A DNA stretch of 64,000 bases from Devosia sp. YIM 151766 (GCF_030285925.1 NZ_CP127251.1:2666001-2730000), one strand, 5' to 3'. Numbered from the stretch's first letter, positions 36,659 to 46,050 are shown. Numbers and translations are program-made. The notes: generated from the letters alone by a model not told the origin.

Positions 36659-38086
36659 ATGTTTGAATTAGGCGTTTCAAGCGACAGTCCGCAGCATCTT
36701 TCATGCCGGTCTCTGCCGCTGCGCATCCTTGCTATGGTAATTGTTGCCACTGGCCTCGCAGGCACCACGCCCGCATTGGCAAATCCGAATAATCCAACCC
36801 GTATTGAAGATTGTAACGCCGAGACTGCGCAGTTCAGCAGCAGGTTATCGTCCGTAAGAGAGCAACTGCACATATGTATTATGAGGCGAGTGCCCGGCGA
36901 ACCATGGGGACCGGTTTCGCAGTGCGGCCGTTCAAACGCCCAATCCTGCTTACCGTTGGACAATCAGTTATGCGAACTGGAGGCACAGAAAAGACTGGCG
37001 CGTGACGCGTGCGTGGCCCGCGTGAGACTTCACCAGCAGGAAGAGGCGGAGGAAAGACGCCGACAGGCCGATGAAAAGCGGGCGGAGGCGGCGCGCCAGA
37101 GAGAAGCCGCCGAACTCGAGCGTGCGCAAGGCAATCCAATGGCGGCGGCGATCGATGTTCAGATAGGCGCGGTTGCGGGGGGTCTTGGCGCAGCAGCCGC
37201 TGGCGGCATTCCCGTGGGATTGCCGATAGGCGCCCTGCATCTGTCGAATGAATTTTCGGCGATCGGCGGCGCCGCAGCCAATCGCATCCGCATGGATTCG
37301 CTCAACCAGCTCGAGAATGCGCTGAACGCCGCGCTGGGCATGAGCACGGAAGGGGCGGGGCCGAATGCTTCATCGCCCTATGACCGCCGGCCGACCCAGG
37401 CGCAGATCGCTTACGAGTTGAACGCTCCGCTGGACCAGGCGGAGCGGGCCGCTGCGCTGCAAGTGCATCTGCCCTTTGGCGGCGAGAGCGCCGTCGTCGG
37501 TGCGAACGCCCAATATTTGACCGACCTCGCCTATGCGCGTGCCAACGGCACGCTGACGACGCCCCTGTCGCAGACGCAAATCCAGTCCGCCATAAGCGCG
37601 GGGAGCGTCACTGGCGGACAAGGCGCGAGCTTGGCGATCATCGAGGACGAGGAGCCATTGCGGCAGGCGTCAGAATATGAAGATGGGCTATTGCAACAGC
37701 AGAGGCTGGCCAGCCTCGGTGAGGTTCAGGCTCGTCTCGAAAGCGAGCGGCTGGCGGAAGCGGAAAGACAGTGGGCCATGCAAGTGCAGCAGCAAATCTG
37801 GGAATCGCAGAATGTTTATTCTGCTCAGAGTTCGAGTGGGGGCGAGCTTTCAAAACCAGATTGTGTTGAAGTGGAGGAGTTGAGCCACCACCCGGGAAAA
37901 ATTCACGTGCGCAACCACTGCGATTACGACGTGTCTCTGAATAATACAAATATTCCGGTCATAAATAACGGATTTGAATACACTTGCGATAGAGATACAT
38001 ATATCGGATTTGCTCACCCATCCAGCCAATACCCCACGTTCAATCAAATTATTAGAGATTGCTTGCGAGATATAACTAGGAAGTAG
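36659..38086 (+). CDS. Exported coiled-coil protein of unknown function
   Basis: 475 residues. AAGGAAAGG lies 8 nt upstream of the ATG. A long n-region then a hydrophobic segment ending GTTPALA gives a signal peptide of about 41 residues. Residues about 110-160 are a charged coiled coil (LHQQEEAEERRRQADEKRAE), followed by a glycine/alanine-rich segment (GAVAGGLGAAAAGGIPVGLP) that could insert in a membrane. A second helix lies at 355-395 (LESERLAEAERQWAMQVQQQ). The C-terminal 90 residues are AT-richer in coding and contain four cysteines (RNHCDYDVSLNN, EYTCDRDTYIG). No family is recognised. Confidence 0.6.
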   Translation: MFELGVSSDSPQHLSCRSLPLRILAMVIVATGLAGTTPALANPNNPTRIEDCNAETAQFSSRLSSVREQLHICIMRRVPGEPWGPVSQCGRSNAQSCLPLDNQLCELEAQKRLARDACVARVRLHQQEEAEERRRQADEKRAEAARQREAAELERAQGNPMAAAIDVQIGAVAGGLGAAAAGGIPVGLPIGALHLSNEFSAIGGAAANRIRMDSLNQLENALNAALGMSTEGAGPNASSPYDRRPTQAQIAYELNAPLDQAERAAALQVHLPFGGESAVVGANAQYLTDLAYARANGTLTTPLSQTQIQSAISAGSVTGGQGASLAIIEDEEPLRQASEYEDGLLQQQRLASLGEVQARLESERLAEAERQWAMQVQQQIWESQNVYSAQSSSGGELSKPDCVEVEELSHHPGKIHVRNHCDYDVSLNNTNIPVINNGFEYTCDRDTYIGFAHPSSQYPTFNQIIRDCLRDITRK

Positions 38087-38094
38087 GATATAAA

Positions 38095-38829
38095 TTGCAG
38101 GTATTTATATCCCATATTCACGTGCTTTTGAACAATTTGCTGCTGCCAAGAAATGTCGTGGCTATCCTTGTTCTGTCATTTTTCTGCACGACAGCCAGGG
38201 GCGATCCATTACCTGCTGATTTTGTAGCTTTGCAATGGCACGGTGACGCCCAGTATTTCTTCTTCGCCAAAGGGCATCCGGACATGCCGTACCAGTCGGT
38301 GAATCGTGACGAGTCGTTGCGGGTCGAACAGGACGGCGTTGTCATCTATATCGACCATCTCCCTTCTCAGCGCCTGGCCGAAAATGTCGTGCCGGTCATC
38401 CAGATATTCGACGAGCACATGCCCGCGATTTCGGCTGTCTTCAGCGACAGCGAAACCGTCAGCGGGTCGGTATGGGTGGCGTTTGCCCGGCTCGATCCCG
38501 GCACCGAAAAGCCCCAGATCGTGATGACGCGCAATCAGGGCGGCGGCGCGATTTGCTGTTTTGAGACCACCATTTTTTCCAAGATCGCGAGCGGCTGGGA
38601 GCGGATCGAGGCGCCCTATCAATATGCCGACCTGCATTACAGGATCATGGATGTCGACGGAGACGGTTATGCCGAACTCGTCGGCCTCGACAGCGACTAT
38701 CTGGCGGCTGGGAGACGGACACGGCCGGAGCCGATTCCCGTTCTGGTCTATGCACTGCGAGGGCCGGAACTGCGGGATGTCACCGACAATACTGCCCACG
38801 CAAACGGGACATTCATGGAAGGGGAATGA
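38095..38829 (+). CDS. Exported protein with GGAxCC / DVDGDG pattern
   Basis: 244 residues from a TTG at 38095 with AGGA 7 nt upstream, 8 bp after the preceding stop. A hydrophobic N-terminus (VVAILVLSFFCTTARG) serves as signal peptide. The mature part contains MTRNQGGGAICCFETTIFS and, about 35 residues later, IMDVDGDGYAELVGLD, an FG-GAP/VCBS-type calcium loop. The same two elements in the same order occur in the convergent gene at 39667-40530. Likely periplasmic; role unknown. Confidence 0.65.
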   Translation: MQVFISHIHVLLNNLLLPRNVVAILVLSFFCTTARGDPLPADFVALQWHGDAQYFFFAKGHPDMPYQSVNRDESLRVEQDGVVIYIDHLPSQRLAENVVPVIQIFDEHMPAISAVFSDSETVSGSVWVAFARLDPGTEKPQIVMTRNQGGGAICCFETTIFSKIASGWERIEAPYQYADLHYRIMDVDGDGYAELVGLDSDYLAAGRRTRPEPIPVLVYALRGPELRDVTDNTAHANGTFMEGE

Positions 38830-38830
38830 A

Positions 38831-39634
38831 ATGTCGTCTTTTGATCGTCGATGGCTGAGCGCAATCGCCCTATCGGGTGCCGTCCTGGCCGCATCCAATG
38901 GGGCTATTGCCGATAGTGATGCCAACGAGAATGAGGCGTTTGGCGCAAGCGTCGCACCCTATGAGCGGATATTGCTCGAATTCGTTTCTCCACCGCCACC
39001 GCCAGGGCTGACCGGGTTTACGTCCGAACTGGCCGACATTGCTACGGGCCGCGATGCCCAACGTCTGGAGCCGTTCCTGGCCCGGGACTTTTTCTGGGAA
39101 CGAGATTATGGCGGCGGCTTCGAGCAGGCTGCATTGGCTCTGGACAACTTCAAGGCGGCGCTCTCACTCGATGCGACCAAGACCTCGAGATCGTTCGTCG
39201 CCAAACGTTGGAACGATCTCGATCGGCTCCTGCGGGAAAACACGTTCATGGCGCACCCCGAACGCGCGGGGGTGTATTGCACGCGCGCCGACCCGGCCTT
39301 TATCGATCCGGTCTTGGCCGAGACGGTCGCTCGAGCGACCGAGAGCCAATATGACATCGACTGGATTTACGTCCGGAACCGTCAGGACGTTCGGAATATT
39401 CCCGATGCAGCCGCGCCCGTTATCGCGCAGCTAGAGAACGAAGCAGCACAGATCGCCGGCTGGACATTCCTGCAGGAAGAAGACGATTCCTTCTGGTATG
39501 AGGTGGCCTTGCCAACCGGCGCGCGCGGCTATCTGATGGATGCGCAGGTCGAGAACTGGCTCGACCACCGCATCTGTTTCGACCAAACCGAGCAGGGCTG
39601 GCAGATCGCCGGCTATCAGGGCGGCGGCGATTGA
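38831..39634 (+). CDS. Exported protein of unknown function, possible SH3-like C-terminus
   Basis: 267 residues from the ATG at 38831, one base after the previous stop; the upstream gene's end supplies GGGGAA as ribosome binding site. A signal peptide (LSAIALSGAVLAASNGAIA) precedes a proline-rich linker (VSPPPPPGLTGF). The middle is helical. The last 90 residues (IDWIYVRNRQDVRNIPDAAA, EDDSFWYEVALPTGARGYLM) have the spacing of a bacterial SH3-like domain, a type that often binds cell wall. It ends the plus-strand secreted-protein series. Confidence 0.65.
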   Translation: MSSFDRRWLSAIALSGAVLAASNGAIADSDANENEAFGASVAPYERILLEFVSPPPPPGLTGFTSELADIATGRDAQRLEPFLARDFFWERDYGGGFEQAALALDNFKAALSLDATKTSRSFVAKRWNDLDRLLRENTFMAHPERAGVYCTRADPAFIDPVLAETVARATESQYDIDWIYVRNRQDVRNIPDAAAPVIAQLENEAAQIAGWTFLQEEDDSFWYEVALPTGARGYLMDAQVENWLDHRICFDQTEQGWQIAGYQGGGD

Positions 39635-39666
39635 TGCCGTTCAGTTCGCGCCGGCCTGAGGCCAGG

Positions 39667-40530
39667 CTAGCGGTCCGTTTGCAGTGGACTGGGGGGCGCG
39701 GGCGCACCTGGGCCAGTTAGCTGCAGCGCGCGTATCGTCTCGTTGATTTCATTTTCGATGGTGTCGATCTCTGCCCCGGCCAGGCCGGCATCCGCCGGCG
39801 CCGCCTCCATGCGGGCCGAGATTTGTGGCAGGACCTCATCCAGCGTACCGAGCCGATAGGCAATCGCGCCCCAGGCCACGCATGCTTGCCTGTGCCATCC
39901 CCCGTCGCCGCCGCAATCGTCCGCTATGGTTATTGCGGCCTCCAAAAGATGGTTTCGGTAGCGTGGGTCCGGGGTGACATCGCTCAACCGGCCATCCCGC
40001 ATACCGAGGATAAGCGGCGGCGCCCACATCTCGGCCATAGCGCCTTCGGCATGACCGAAGCGCGGGTCCGGCCGGGCAATTTCGAAAACTCCATCGCCAT
40101 CGACGTCATCGAGCTCGAAGACATCGCCTTCAAATCCGCCGGCACTCATCCAGACGGGCGGGGAAGCCAAGGGCAGCAGATTGAAATCCGTGCAGCAATG
40201 CGCGCCCCCCGAATATGTCGCGATGACCAGCACCGGGGCGCCAAGAGCCATCGCATAGATGCCGATGCCTGCCCCATAACTGGTTTCGAATATCTCCTGG
40301 CTGAACAGCAAACCGTTCTTGAGGATCCGCAATTCTAGCGCGTTCTCCGCAGCGCGCGCCGCGGAGAAGCTGAAATCGCCATACTGGTAGAGCGTTGCGC
40401 CGCCCTGAAAACCCCATTCCACCATGCTGTTTTCATCGATGGTGATAGGGGTGGCGAGTTGCCCGGCCTGCCCGGATGATCCAACAGTAAGCGCCAGAAG
40501 AGATGCACAAAGAACGGCTCGCATATTCAT
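39667..40530 (-). CDS. Exported protein with GGAHCC / DVDGDG pattern
   Basis: 287 residues with a signal peptide (MNMRAVLCASLLALTVGSSG). The mature part carries ATYSGGAHCCTDFNLLPL and, 35 residues on, ELDDVDGDGVFEIARPDPRF, a calcium-loop type element. These match in order and spacing those of the 38095-38829 protein, so the two share a domain. A C-terminal extension with two cysteines (ADDCGGDGGWHRQACVAWGA) and a Pro-rich tail is unique. It faces the plus-strand series and ends 32 bp from it. Confidence 0.65.
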   Translation of the reverse strand: MNMRAVLCASLLALTVGSSGQAGQLATPITIDENSMVEWGFQGGATLYQYGDFSFSAARAAENALELRILKNGLLFSQEIFETSYGAGIGIYAMALGAPVLVIATYSGGAHCCTDFNLLPLASPPVWMSAGGFEGDVFELDDVDGDGVFEIARPDPRFGHAEGAMAEMWAPPLILGMRDGRLSDVTPDPRYRNHLLEAAITIADDCGGDGGWHRQACVAWGAIAYRLGTLDEVLPQISARMEAAPADAGLAGAEIDTIENEINETIRALQLTGPGAPAPPSPLQTDR

Positions 40531-40664
40531 CGGAACACCACTTTCTCACCTCAACCAGCGCCAGGTTGAGCCCTCGTGTCGGCGCGGTGGCGGAGCCCAC
40601 GCCGATCCTGGCTTATTTCGTCCCAGAAAAATCCCCCGCCGGGGTGATGGCTCCACGCGCTCGC

Positions 40665-41774
40665 CTATCCCAATTGCACCGGCGCATGGATCAGCCGCAG
40701 CAAGGCCGACTGACTATTCACGCCCAGCTTGAGATAGAGGTGCTTGACCTGCGTTCGCACAGTTTCCACCGAGACGCCGGCTTCCAATGCGATCTGCGAG
40801 TAGGATTTTCCGCCAGCGATGCCAATGAGGGCCCGAAGTTCGGCGGGCGTCAAATCGTATCGAAGCGCGAAACCCTCCGGATCGAACCGGCGCCCCGCGC
40901 CGCCGAGCGGCTCGATCAAGACGACGACAGTAGGACCGGCGAAATACCAGGACAATCGGTCTTTTTCGATGCGGGTGAGCGTGAGCTTGAGGGCGCCGAC
41001 CCGAAAGCTGCGGGACTTCTCGCCCCTATAGCCGTGCTGAAGCATTTTTGTTGCTGCGAGCCGCGCTTCCTCACCGGCAATGTGGAGACGGCCCGTGGCC
41101 AGGAGCGCCAGCTCCGGATGGCGGTCTATCAAAGCAGCTGCGGTATTGGAGATGGTTTTCGGACGCATGCCCTCGCCGAGCACCACAACGCCAACATCGA
41201 TGGCTTCGAACAACTGTTCGCCGAAACCAGACAGTTCCTGGCCCTCCCGGCGACGATAATAATCCGCCGCCCGACGCAGATGCGGATAAAGAAACGCCAG
41301 CCGATCCGACAAGGTTTGAACGTGTTCCTGATCCTCGTCGGCGGTCAGGACGCTCAACATGACGGAACGCGAAGCATTCTTGACGATCGTGAGCCCCGCG
41401 CCATCCCGCGTATCATAGGGCAACAGGAAATCGTTAAAGAACTCGGATTGGACGAAACGGTCCCGCCGCAGCAGATCGTCACCGATCACTGCCTGGCCCT
41501 CATCCTTGGCGACGCAATTGGGAGCCCAGGGATTGATCGCCGCGAAATAGTCTTCGTAATCGGAGACCAGGACTTCATCGCAGCCATAATAGTGCCCGAA
41601 CATACCCTCGCCGTCGCGGGCATCGTGAGAGACAAGAACGGCCCAGCCATCGCCCTTTCGATCCAGCAATTGATCAAAAAATACATTCCAGGAAGATTCG
41701 CCGAGCAATGCCGCATAGAGATGATCGACCAGATCTTCGCGTCGTGCGCTCTCGTGTACCGATTCAGACCGCAT
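40665..41774 (-). CDS. LuxR-family transcriptional regulator with unknown N-terminal sensor region
   Basis: 369 residues. The C-terminal 65 residues are a LuxR/GerE helix-turn-helix (YDLTPAELRALIGIAGGKSY, SQIALEAGVSVETVRTQVKH, LYLKLGVNSQSALLRLI). The N-terminal 290 residues resemble PAS/GAF-like regions of other stand-alone LuxR regulators (HYYGCDEVLVSDYEDYFAAI, AIDVGVVVLGEGMRPKTISN) but no autoinducer-binding signature is seen. No response-regulator receiver domain is present. It may control the neighbouring exported-protein genes; this rests only on position. Confidence 0.88.
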   Translation of the reverse strand: MRSESVHESARREDLVDHLYAALLGESSWNVFFDQLLDRKGDGWAVLVSHDARDGEGMFGHYYGCDEVLVSDYEDYFAAINPWAPNCVAKDEGQAVIGDDLLRRDRFVQSEFFNDFLLPYDTRDGAGLTIVKNASRSVMLSVLTADEDQEHVQTLSDRLAFLYPHLRRAADYYRRREGQELSGFGEQLFEAIDVGVVVLGEGMRPKTISNTAAALIDRHPELALLATGRLHIAGEEARLAATKMLQHGYRGEKSRSFRVGALKLTLTRIEKDRLSWYFAGPTVVVLIEPLGGAGRRFDPEGFALRYDLTPAELRALIGIAGGKSYSQIALEAGVSVETVRTQVKHLYLKLGVNSQSALLRLIHAPVQLG

Positions 41775-41965
41775 CCCAGGACCTCCCTTTCCCCGTCACC
41801 TTAAAAGATGTTTCGATGCTGTTTTAAGATTAGCCCACACTGAGATTGGCTAGTCAATGCAGTCGATCGCTCGAGATTTAAGCTCCTGTCGAGGAACCGG
41901 AAGAATGGCCTTTGATTATAATGTATTGATGCCGATATTTTCAGCGCTTTCGGCTCCGCCAAATT

Positions 41966-42088
41966 CTACACTGCATGGCGGATACGCGACTCGATGCTAG
42001 AACTCACAAGCGTTTGTTGGTGCTCAATAGAGGCGAATGCACACAGCATGCCGATCAGGAGCACGGCCAGCACGATCACGAGGACCAT
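41966..42088 (-). CDS. Small single-pass membrane protein (40 residues)
   Basis: The minus-strand ATG at 42088 is preceded by AGGAGG with 7-nt spacing, an ideal ribosome binding site. The product starts with a hydrophobic helix (VLVIVLAVLLIGMLCAFAS) and has a short Ser/Arg tail (SSSIESRIRHAV). The frame is open further upstream to 42277, but no start there has a ribosome binding site. No family is recognised. The gene is not joined to any neighbour. Confidence 0.5.
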   Translation of the reverse strand: MVLVIVLAVLLIGMLCAFASIEHQQTLVSSSIESRIRHAV

Positions 42089-42378
42089 CTTCGGTCCTCC
42101 TATCTTGGGGATCCGGCTCCGTACGGGCTCGACGCGCTGGATTACGGGTGTTCCATTGACGATCATCACGGCGTGCCGGGTCAGCGTAGCATTGACCGCG
42201 GTTCCTGTTGTCATCAGCCGGGGTTTCGGGCGCCGCCGTAGCGCCCGGCCCGTACCCGGGGCCTGAGAGGGAGCCATCAGACGAAATCGGAGTTCATTGG
42301 CGCGGCCAAACTACCCTGCAATCGTGCTCGCATGCTTACACAATGCCTACACGAGACCAGCGAGTGCTCCAAGTAAGC

Positions 42379-42404
42379 AAAAGGCGTCCCGAAGGACACC
42401 TTTT
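42379..42404. terminator. Bidirectional terminator-like hairpin
   Basis: AAAAGG-C-GTCC (42379-42389) pairs with GGAC-A-CCTTTT (42394-42404), one internal mismatch, loop CGAA. It could have served the tRNA gene whose 3' end remains at 42688, 280 bp upstream on the minus strand. Confidence 0.45.
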
Positions 42405-42687
42405 AGCAATTGATTGCCCGACTCGAACATGGAGATTCTGCAAAGCGGACGGTGTGGCAACCCTACCCCACCACGTCAAAGCCTGTATCGAGCGCAATGA
42501 CCGGCTCACTACCATCGCTCTCGGGGCGTCCCGCCGCGTGAGTACATGGTCTGACCTGCTCACGGTCCCACACATTCTGACCAACAAAAAGCCGACAACC
42601 AAGTCTCATTACCGCTTCCTGATCCACCTTAGTGGGCGACGTGTGTGCGCTACGGCCCCATCCCGTTTGTTTCCGACGGGCAATGCC

Positions 42688-42730
42688 GCGGGAGTAGGAT
42701 TTGAACCTACGACCTTCAGGTTATGAGCCT
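42688..42730 (-). tRNA. 3' fragment of initiator tRNA-fMet (CAT), attachment-site remnant
   Basis: On the minus strand the bases from AGGCTCATAACCTGAAGG (anticodon arm, CAT) through GTCGTAGGTTCAAATCCTAC (T arm) to CCCGC match the 3' half of alphaproteobacterial initiator tRNA. The D arm and 5' acceptor strand are missing: 42731 onward is unrelated and AT-rich. One base in the acceptor strand differs from my remembered consensus. A 3' half-tRNA next to an integrase is the usual mark of an element end. Its polarity places the element to the right. Confidence 0.8.
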
Positions 42731-43026
42731 AGCCCGGTGGTTTTTTGAAAATCTATAAAATTCAAGAACTTACCCGACAAGCTCTTGATATCATTTATCA
42801 TTCATCTCCGCATCCGACCGCACTCAACTGCATCGGATGGCGTGAAATAGGGTTGAAACGGCGTATGGCTGTTGAGGTGGCGTTGAGTTTACGCGCGGCG
42901 TCCACGCGAATTTTGCACCCGGCCCAACCGCTAGCGAGGTGCCAATCGATGTTTCCGGGCCGCCCTTGCTTTTCCGTCGGGGGAATGGGTCAATGGTCCC
43001 GAGGGGACGACGGGAGGAGGTAGGGC

Positions 43027-44283
43027 ATGACGTCGCGAACCCGCCTGACCGAAAAACTGGTGCGCGCAGCTGAACCGCGCTCGGGCGACTATCAGATTTT
43101 TGATAATGAAGTGCTTGCCTTCGCACTGGTGATCTATCCATCCGGCACCAAGGCATTCAACCTCTCTTATCGCGTGAGCGGTCGGCAGCGGCGCATTGTC
43201 ATCGGGCGGTGGCCAGACTGGAGCGTTGTGGCCGCCCGGGAACGCGCCAAGGAACTACGTCGCGCAATTGACATGGGTGCCGACCCTATGGACGAGCGGC
43301 AGCAAGTCCGCGAGGCGCCCCGCATTTCGGATTTGATCGACCGCTATATCGAGGAGCACCTGCCTCGCCTCGCGCCACGAAATGCGGCCGACCAGACATC
43401 CATGCTGCGCAACAGGATCGAGCCGGAGTGGAAAAGCCGGCTGGTCGAGGACATCACCCCAGCCGACGTAGAAAAGCTGCTGACCAGAATTGCCCAGGGC
43501 CGTGCACGCCCGCACAAGGCAAATCCGAAGCGCAAGCGCAGTAAGCCGCTGGCCAAGCCCAAACCGACACCTATCCGCGCCAATCGCGTCGGCGAGGTCT
43601 TGCGGAAAATGTTCACCCTCGCGGTTCAATGGAAAATGCGCGACGACAACCCGGCCACCAGTTTCCGCAAGCGCATCGAGATCGAACGCGAGCGGTTCCT
43701 CTCGCCTGATGAAATCAGCCGACTCGCGGAGGCCCTGGCCGCAGTTGAAGACCAGCGCGGGGCAACCATCATCAGGCTATGCCTTTTGACTGGTGCTCGG
43801 TTGGGCGAAGTGCGCTGCGCGCGTTTCGAGCAGTTCAACCTGGACCTTTTATCCTGGTCCAAACCCGCAGCGACCACCAAGCAGCGCCGCATCCATCGCC
43901 TGCCGATTTCCAAAGAGGTCGCTGCTATTGTGCGATTGCGCCGCACAGCGGTGGGTATGGATTGCGCCTGGCTCTTTCCCGGCGACGCCGCCGACAAGGA
44001 CCAGCCGGTTCAGGATTTGAAACGGTTCTGGCGAAATATTCAGAAGGATGCGGACCTGCCCGATGTCCGCATCCACGATCTGCGCCACACCTTTGCCTCG
44101 CTGCTGGTCAGCGGTGGCGCTTCGCTAGAAATGATCGGCAAGCTGTTGGGTCACACCCAATACCGGACCACCCAACGCTATGCCCACCTCCTCGATGGCC
44201 CTCTGCGCGCCGGCGTCAACGCGGTGGCAGATATGGTGAAACCGCGCCTGAGGGTGATTGGCGGGGCTGAACAAGAGCGCTGA
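43027..44283 (+). CDS. Tyrosine recombinase, P4-type integrase
   Basis: 418 residues. An N-terminal arm-binding domain of the DUF4102 type (LTEKLVRAAEPRSGDYQIFD, GRWPDWSVVAARERAKELRR) precedes the core-binding and catalytic domains. The catalytic residues are visible: Arg in LLTGARLGEVRCARF near residue 258, HDLRH near 357, GKLLGHTQ near 376 and the Tyr in TTQRYAHLLD near 388. Such enzymes integrate islands and prophages into the 3' ends of tRNA genes. It lies 300 bp from the tRNA-fMet fragment and is complete, so the element may still be mobile. Confidence 0.93.
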   Translation: MTSRTRLTEKLVRAAEPRSGDYQIFDNEVLAFALVIYPSGTKAFNLSYRVSGRQRRIVIGRWPDWSVVAARERAKELRRAIDMGADPMDERQQVREAPRISDLIDRYIEEHLPRLAPRNAADQTSMLRNRIEPEWKSRLVEDITPADVEKLLTRIAQGRARPHKANPKRKRSKPLAKPKPTPIRANRVGEVLRKMFTLAVQWKMRDDNPATSFRKRIEIERERFLSPDEISRLAEALAAVEDQRGATIIRLCLLTGARLGEVRCARFEQFNLDLLSWSKPAATTKQRRIHRLPISKEVAAIVRLRRTAVGMDCAWLFPGDAADKDQPVQDLKRFWRNIQKDADLPDVRIHDLRHTFASLLVSGGASLEMIGKLLGHTQYRTTQRYAHLLDGPLRAGVNAVADMVKPRLRVIGGAEQER

Positions 44284-44536
44284 TATCTAATTGGGACGAG
44301 AGAGCGATCCGAAAGCCTCATCTGAGAAGTTCATGGGCTGGCTGACGACGCGCACGATGCCCCCATCCTTCGAAAGCAACCCCGGGCATTGTTTAGCCTT
44401 TACAGCAAAGCGGCCACCAAAATGGACCAGATCTCGCCGAACTTAGGACAATATTGCCATCAGGAAGACCTCCGTGGCTTCATCCCGGATGAATGATGGG
44501 CTATATGATCTGCGAATACACAAAGAGCGCTCACTA

Positions 44537-45904
44537 ATGAAACTCACCATTTTCGGCACGGGCTATGTCGGCCTCGTCACGGGCGCCTGTCTGGCGGATG
44601 TCGGGCATCATGTGGTGTGCGTCGATATTGATGCCGAAAAGATTGCACGGCTGGAGCAGGGCGAGATCACGATTTACGAGCCGGGTCTCGAAGCGGTGGT
44701 TGAGCGCACCGTGGCGGCCGGCAATCTGGAGTTTTCCACGGACGTGGCCCGCGGCGTCGCCCATGCCCAGGTGCAGTTCATCGCCGTTGGCACCCCGCCT
44801 GACCAAAACGGCGCGGCCGATCTGCAATATGTGCTCGCCGTCGCCCAATCCATCGCCGCTGCCATGAACGATCACAAAGTAGTGGTCGTCAAATCCACCG
44901 TCCCTGTCGGCACCAGCGACAAGGTCCGTGCCAAACTCAATGAGGTCCTCGCTGAGCGCGGCGCGGGTCACGGGTTCGACGTGGTTTCCAATCCCGAATT
45001 CCTCAAGGAAGGCGCGGCGGTCAATGATTTCCTCAAGCCCGACCGCATCATCATTGGCGCGGCGACCGATCGGGCCCGCGCGGTGATGAAGGAGCTCTAT
45101 GAGCCCTTCAACCGCAATCACGATCGCACCCATTATATGGACGTCCGCTCGGCCGAACTGACCAAATACGCCGCCAACGCCATGCTCGCCACTAAGATCA
45201 GCTTCATCAACGAGATCGCCAACCTTGCCGAGCGGCTTGGGGCCGATATCGAAGAGGTGCGCCGCGGCATCGGCTCTGATCCGCGCATCGGCTATCACTT
45301 CATCTATCCGGGCCTGGGCTATGGCGGCTCGTGCTTTCCCAAGGATGTGCAGGCCCTGGGCCGTACCGCCACCGAGATCGGCTATGATGCACCCCTGATC
45401 GCAGCCGTCGAAGCGGTCAACAACCGCCAGAAAACGACGCTGTTTGACAAGATCGCCGCCCATTTTGGCGGGGAAGACAAGCTCGCCGGCAAGCGGATCG
45501 CCCTTTGGGGCCTCGCCTTCAAACCCAACACCGACGACATGCGCGAAGCGCCCTCGCGGGTGCTGATCGAGGCCCTTCTTTCGGCAGGCGCCACCATCAC
45601 CGCCTATGATCCGGTGGCCATGGATGAAACCCGCCTCCTCTATGGTGATCGCGCTGGGTTGGCGCTGGCTGCCGATCAATACTCCGCGCTGACCGGAGCC
45701 GATGCGCTTGCCATCTGTACCGAATGGCAGCAATTTCGCGCTCCCGATTTTGACCAGATGGCCGCCCGCATGGCGGCGCGCCTGATCTTCGATGGCCGCA
45801 ACATCTACGCCCCGGACCGTCTGCGGGCAGACGGCTGGAATTATTACAGCATCGGTCGCACCCCAGCCTTTGCCCGCCCCGAAGCAGTCGAGAAGTTCTC
45901 GTGA
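44537..45904 (+). CDS. ugd: UDP-glucose 6-dehydrogenase
   Basis: 455 residues. It oxidises UDP-glucose to UDP-glucuronate with two NAD+, supplying uronic acid for surface polysaccharide. Seen: the NAD-binding [54 protein letters not shown] and the catalytic cysteine in [14 protein letters not shown] near residue 264. The C-terminal domain has [20 protein letters not shown]. The ATG at 44537 begins the family pattern; 21 upstream in-frame codons are not conserved in the family. Its stop overlaps the GTG of a truncated epimerase (GTGA). Confidence 0.95.
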   Translation: MKLTIFGTGYVGLVTGACLADVGHHVVCVDIDAEKIARLEQGEITIYEPGLEAVVERTVAAGNLEFSTDVARGVAHAQVQFIAVGTPPDQNGAADLQYVLAVAQSIAAAMNDHKVVVVKSTVPVGTSDKVRAKLNEVLAERGAGHGFDVVSNPEFLKEGAAVNDFLKPDRIIIGAATDRARAVMKELYEPFNRNHDRTHYMDVRSAELTKYAANAMLATKISFINEIANLAERLGADIEEVRRGIGSDPRIGYHFIYPGLGYGGSCFPKDVQALGRTATEIGYDAPLIAAVEAVNNRQKTTLFDKIAAHFGGEDKLAGKRIALWGLAFKPNTDDMREAPSRVLIEALLSAGATITAYDPVAMDETRLLYGDRAGLALAADQYSALTGADALAICTEWQQFRAPDFDQMAARMAARLIFDGRNIYAPDRLRADGWNYYSIGRTPAFARPEAVEKFS

Positions 45905-46050
45905 AAGTCCTCGTTACAGGCAGCGCCGGTTTTATCGGCTTTCGCGTCATGTGCCGGCAGATCAAGCGCGGTGCACCCCTTGAGGGCACAACATCGTCAA
46001 GGGTGAAAAGCGCAGCGATGAAACACGTTTTATCCTGGCCAATTTATTAA
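45901..46050 (+). pseudogene. Truncated NAD-dependent epimerase remnant
   Basis: A GTG start overlapping the ugd stop opens a 49-codon frame beginning [20 protein letters not shown], the Rossmann start of a UDP-sugar epimerase. About 25 residues in, similarity to the intact epimerase at 47446 ([20 protein letters not shown]) ends and the frame runs into unrelated, AT-richer sequence and a TAA. It is the stump of an ancestral ugd-epimerase operon cut by recombination near 45,975. Confidence 0.75.

Larger units (their letters stand above)
41775..42687. other. Gene-poor stretch between the LuxR gene and the tRNA fragment
   Basis: Contains a 40-codon minus-strand ORF with a strong ribosome binding site (41966-42088) and a hairpin (42379-42404), both listed separately. 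An open frame at 42208-42726 ends by reading across the tRNA fragment (GVGFEPTTF is the usual artefact) and is not a gene. Bases 41,820-41,960 are AT-rich and probably hold the LuxR promoter. Confidence 0.55.

Noticed and set aside
42208..42726. Plus-strand 172-codon frame before the integrase
   Set aside because: Its end (GVGFEPTTF) is the common artefact of reading through a tRNA on the other strand, and there is no ribosome binding site.
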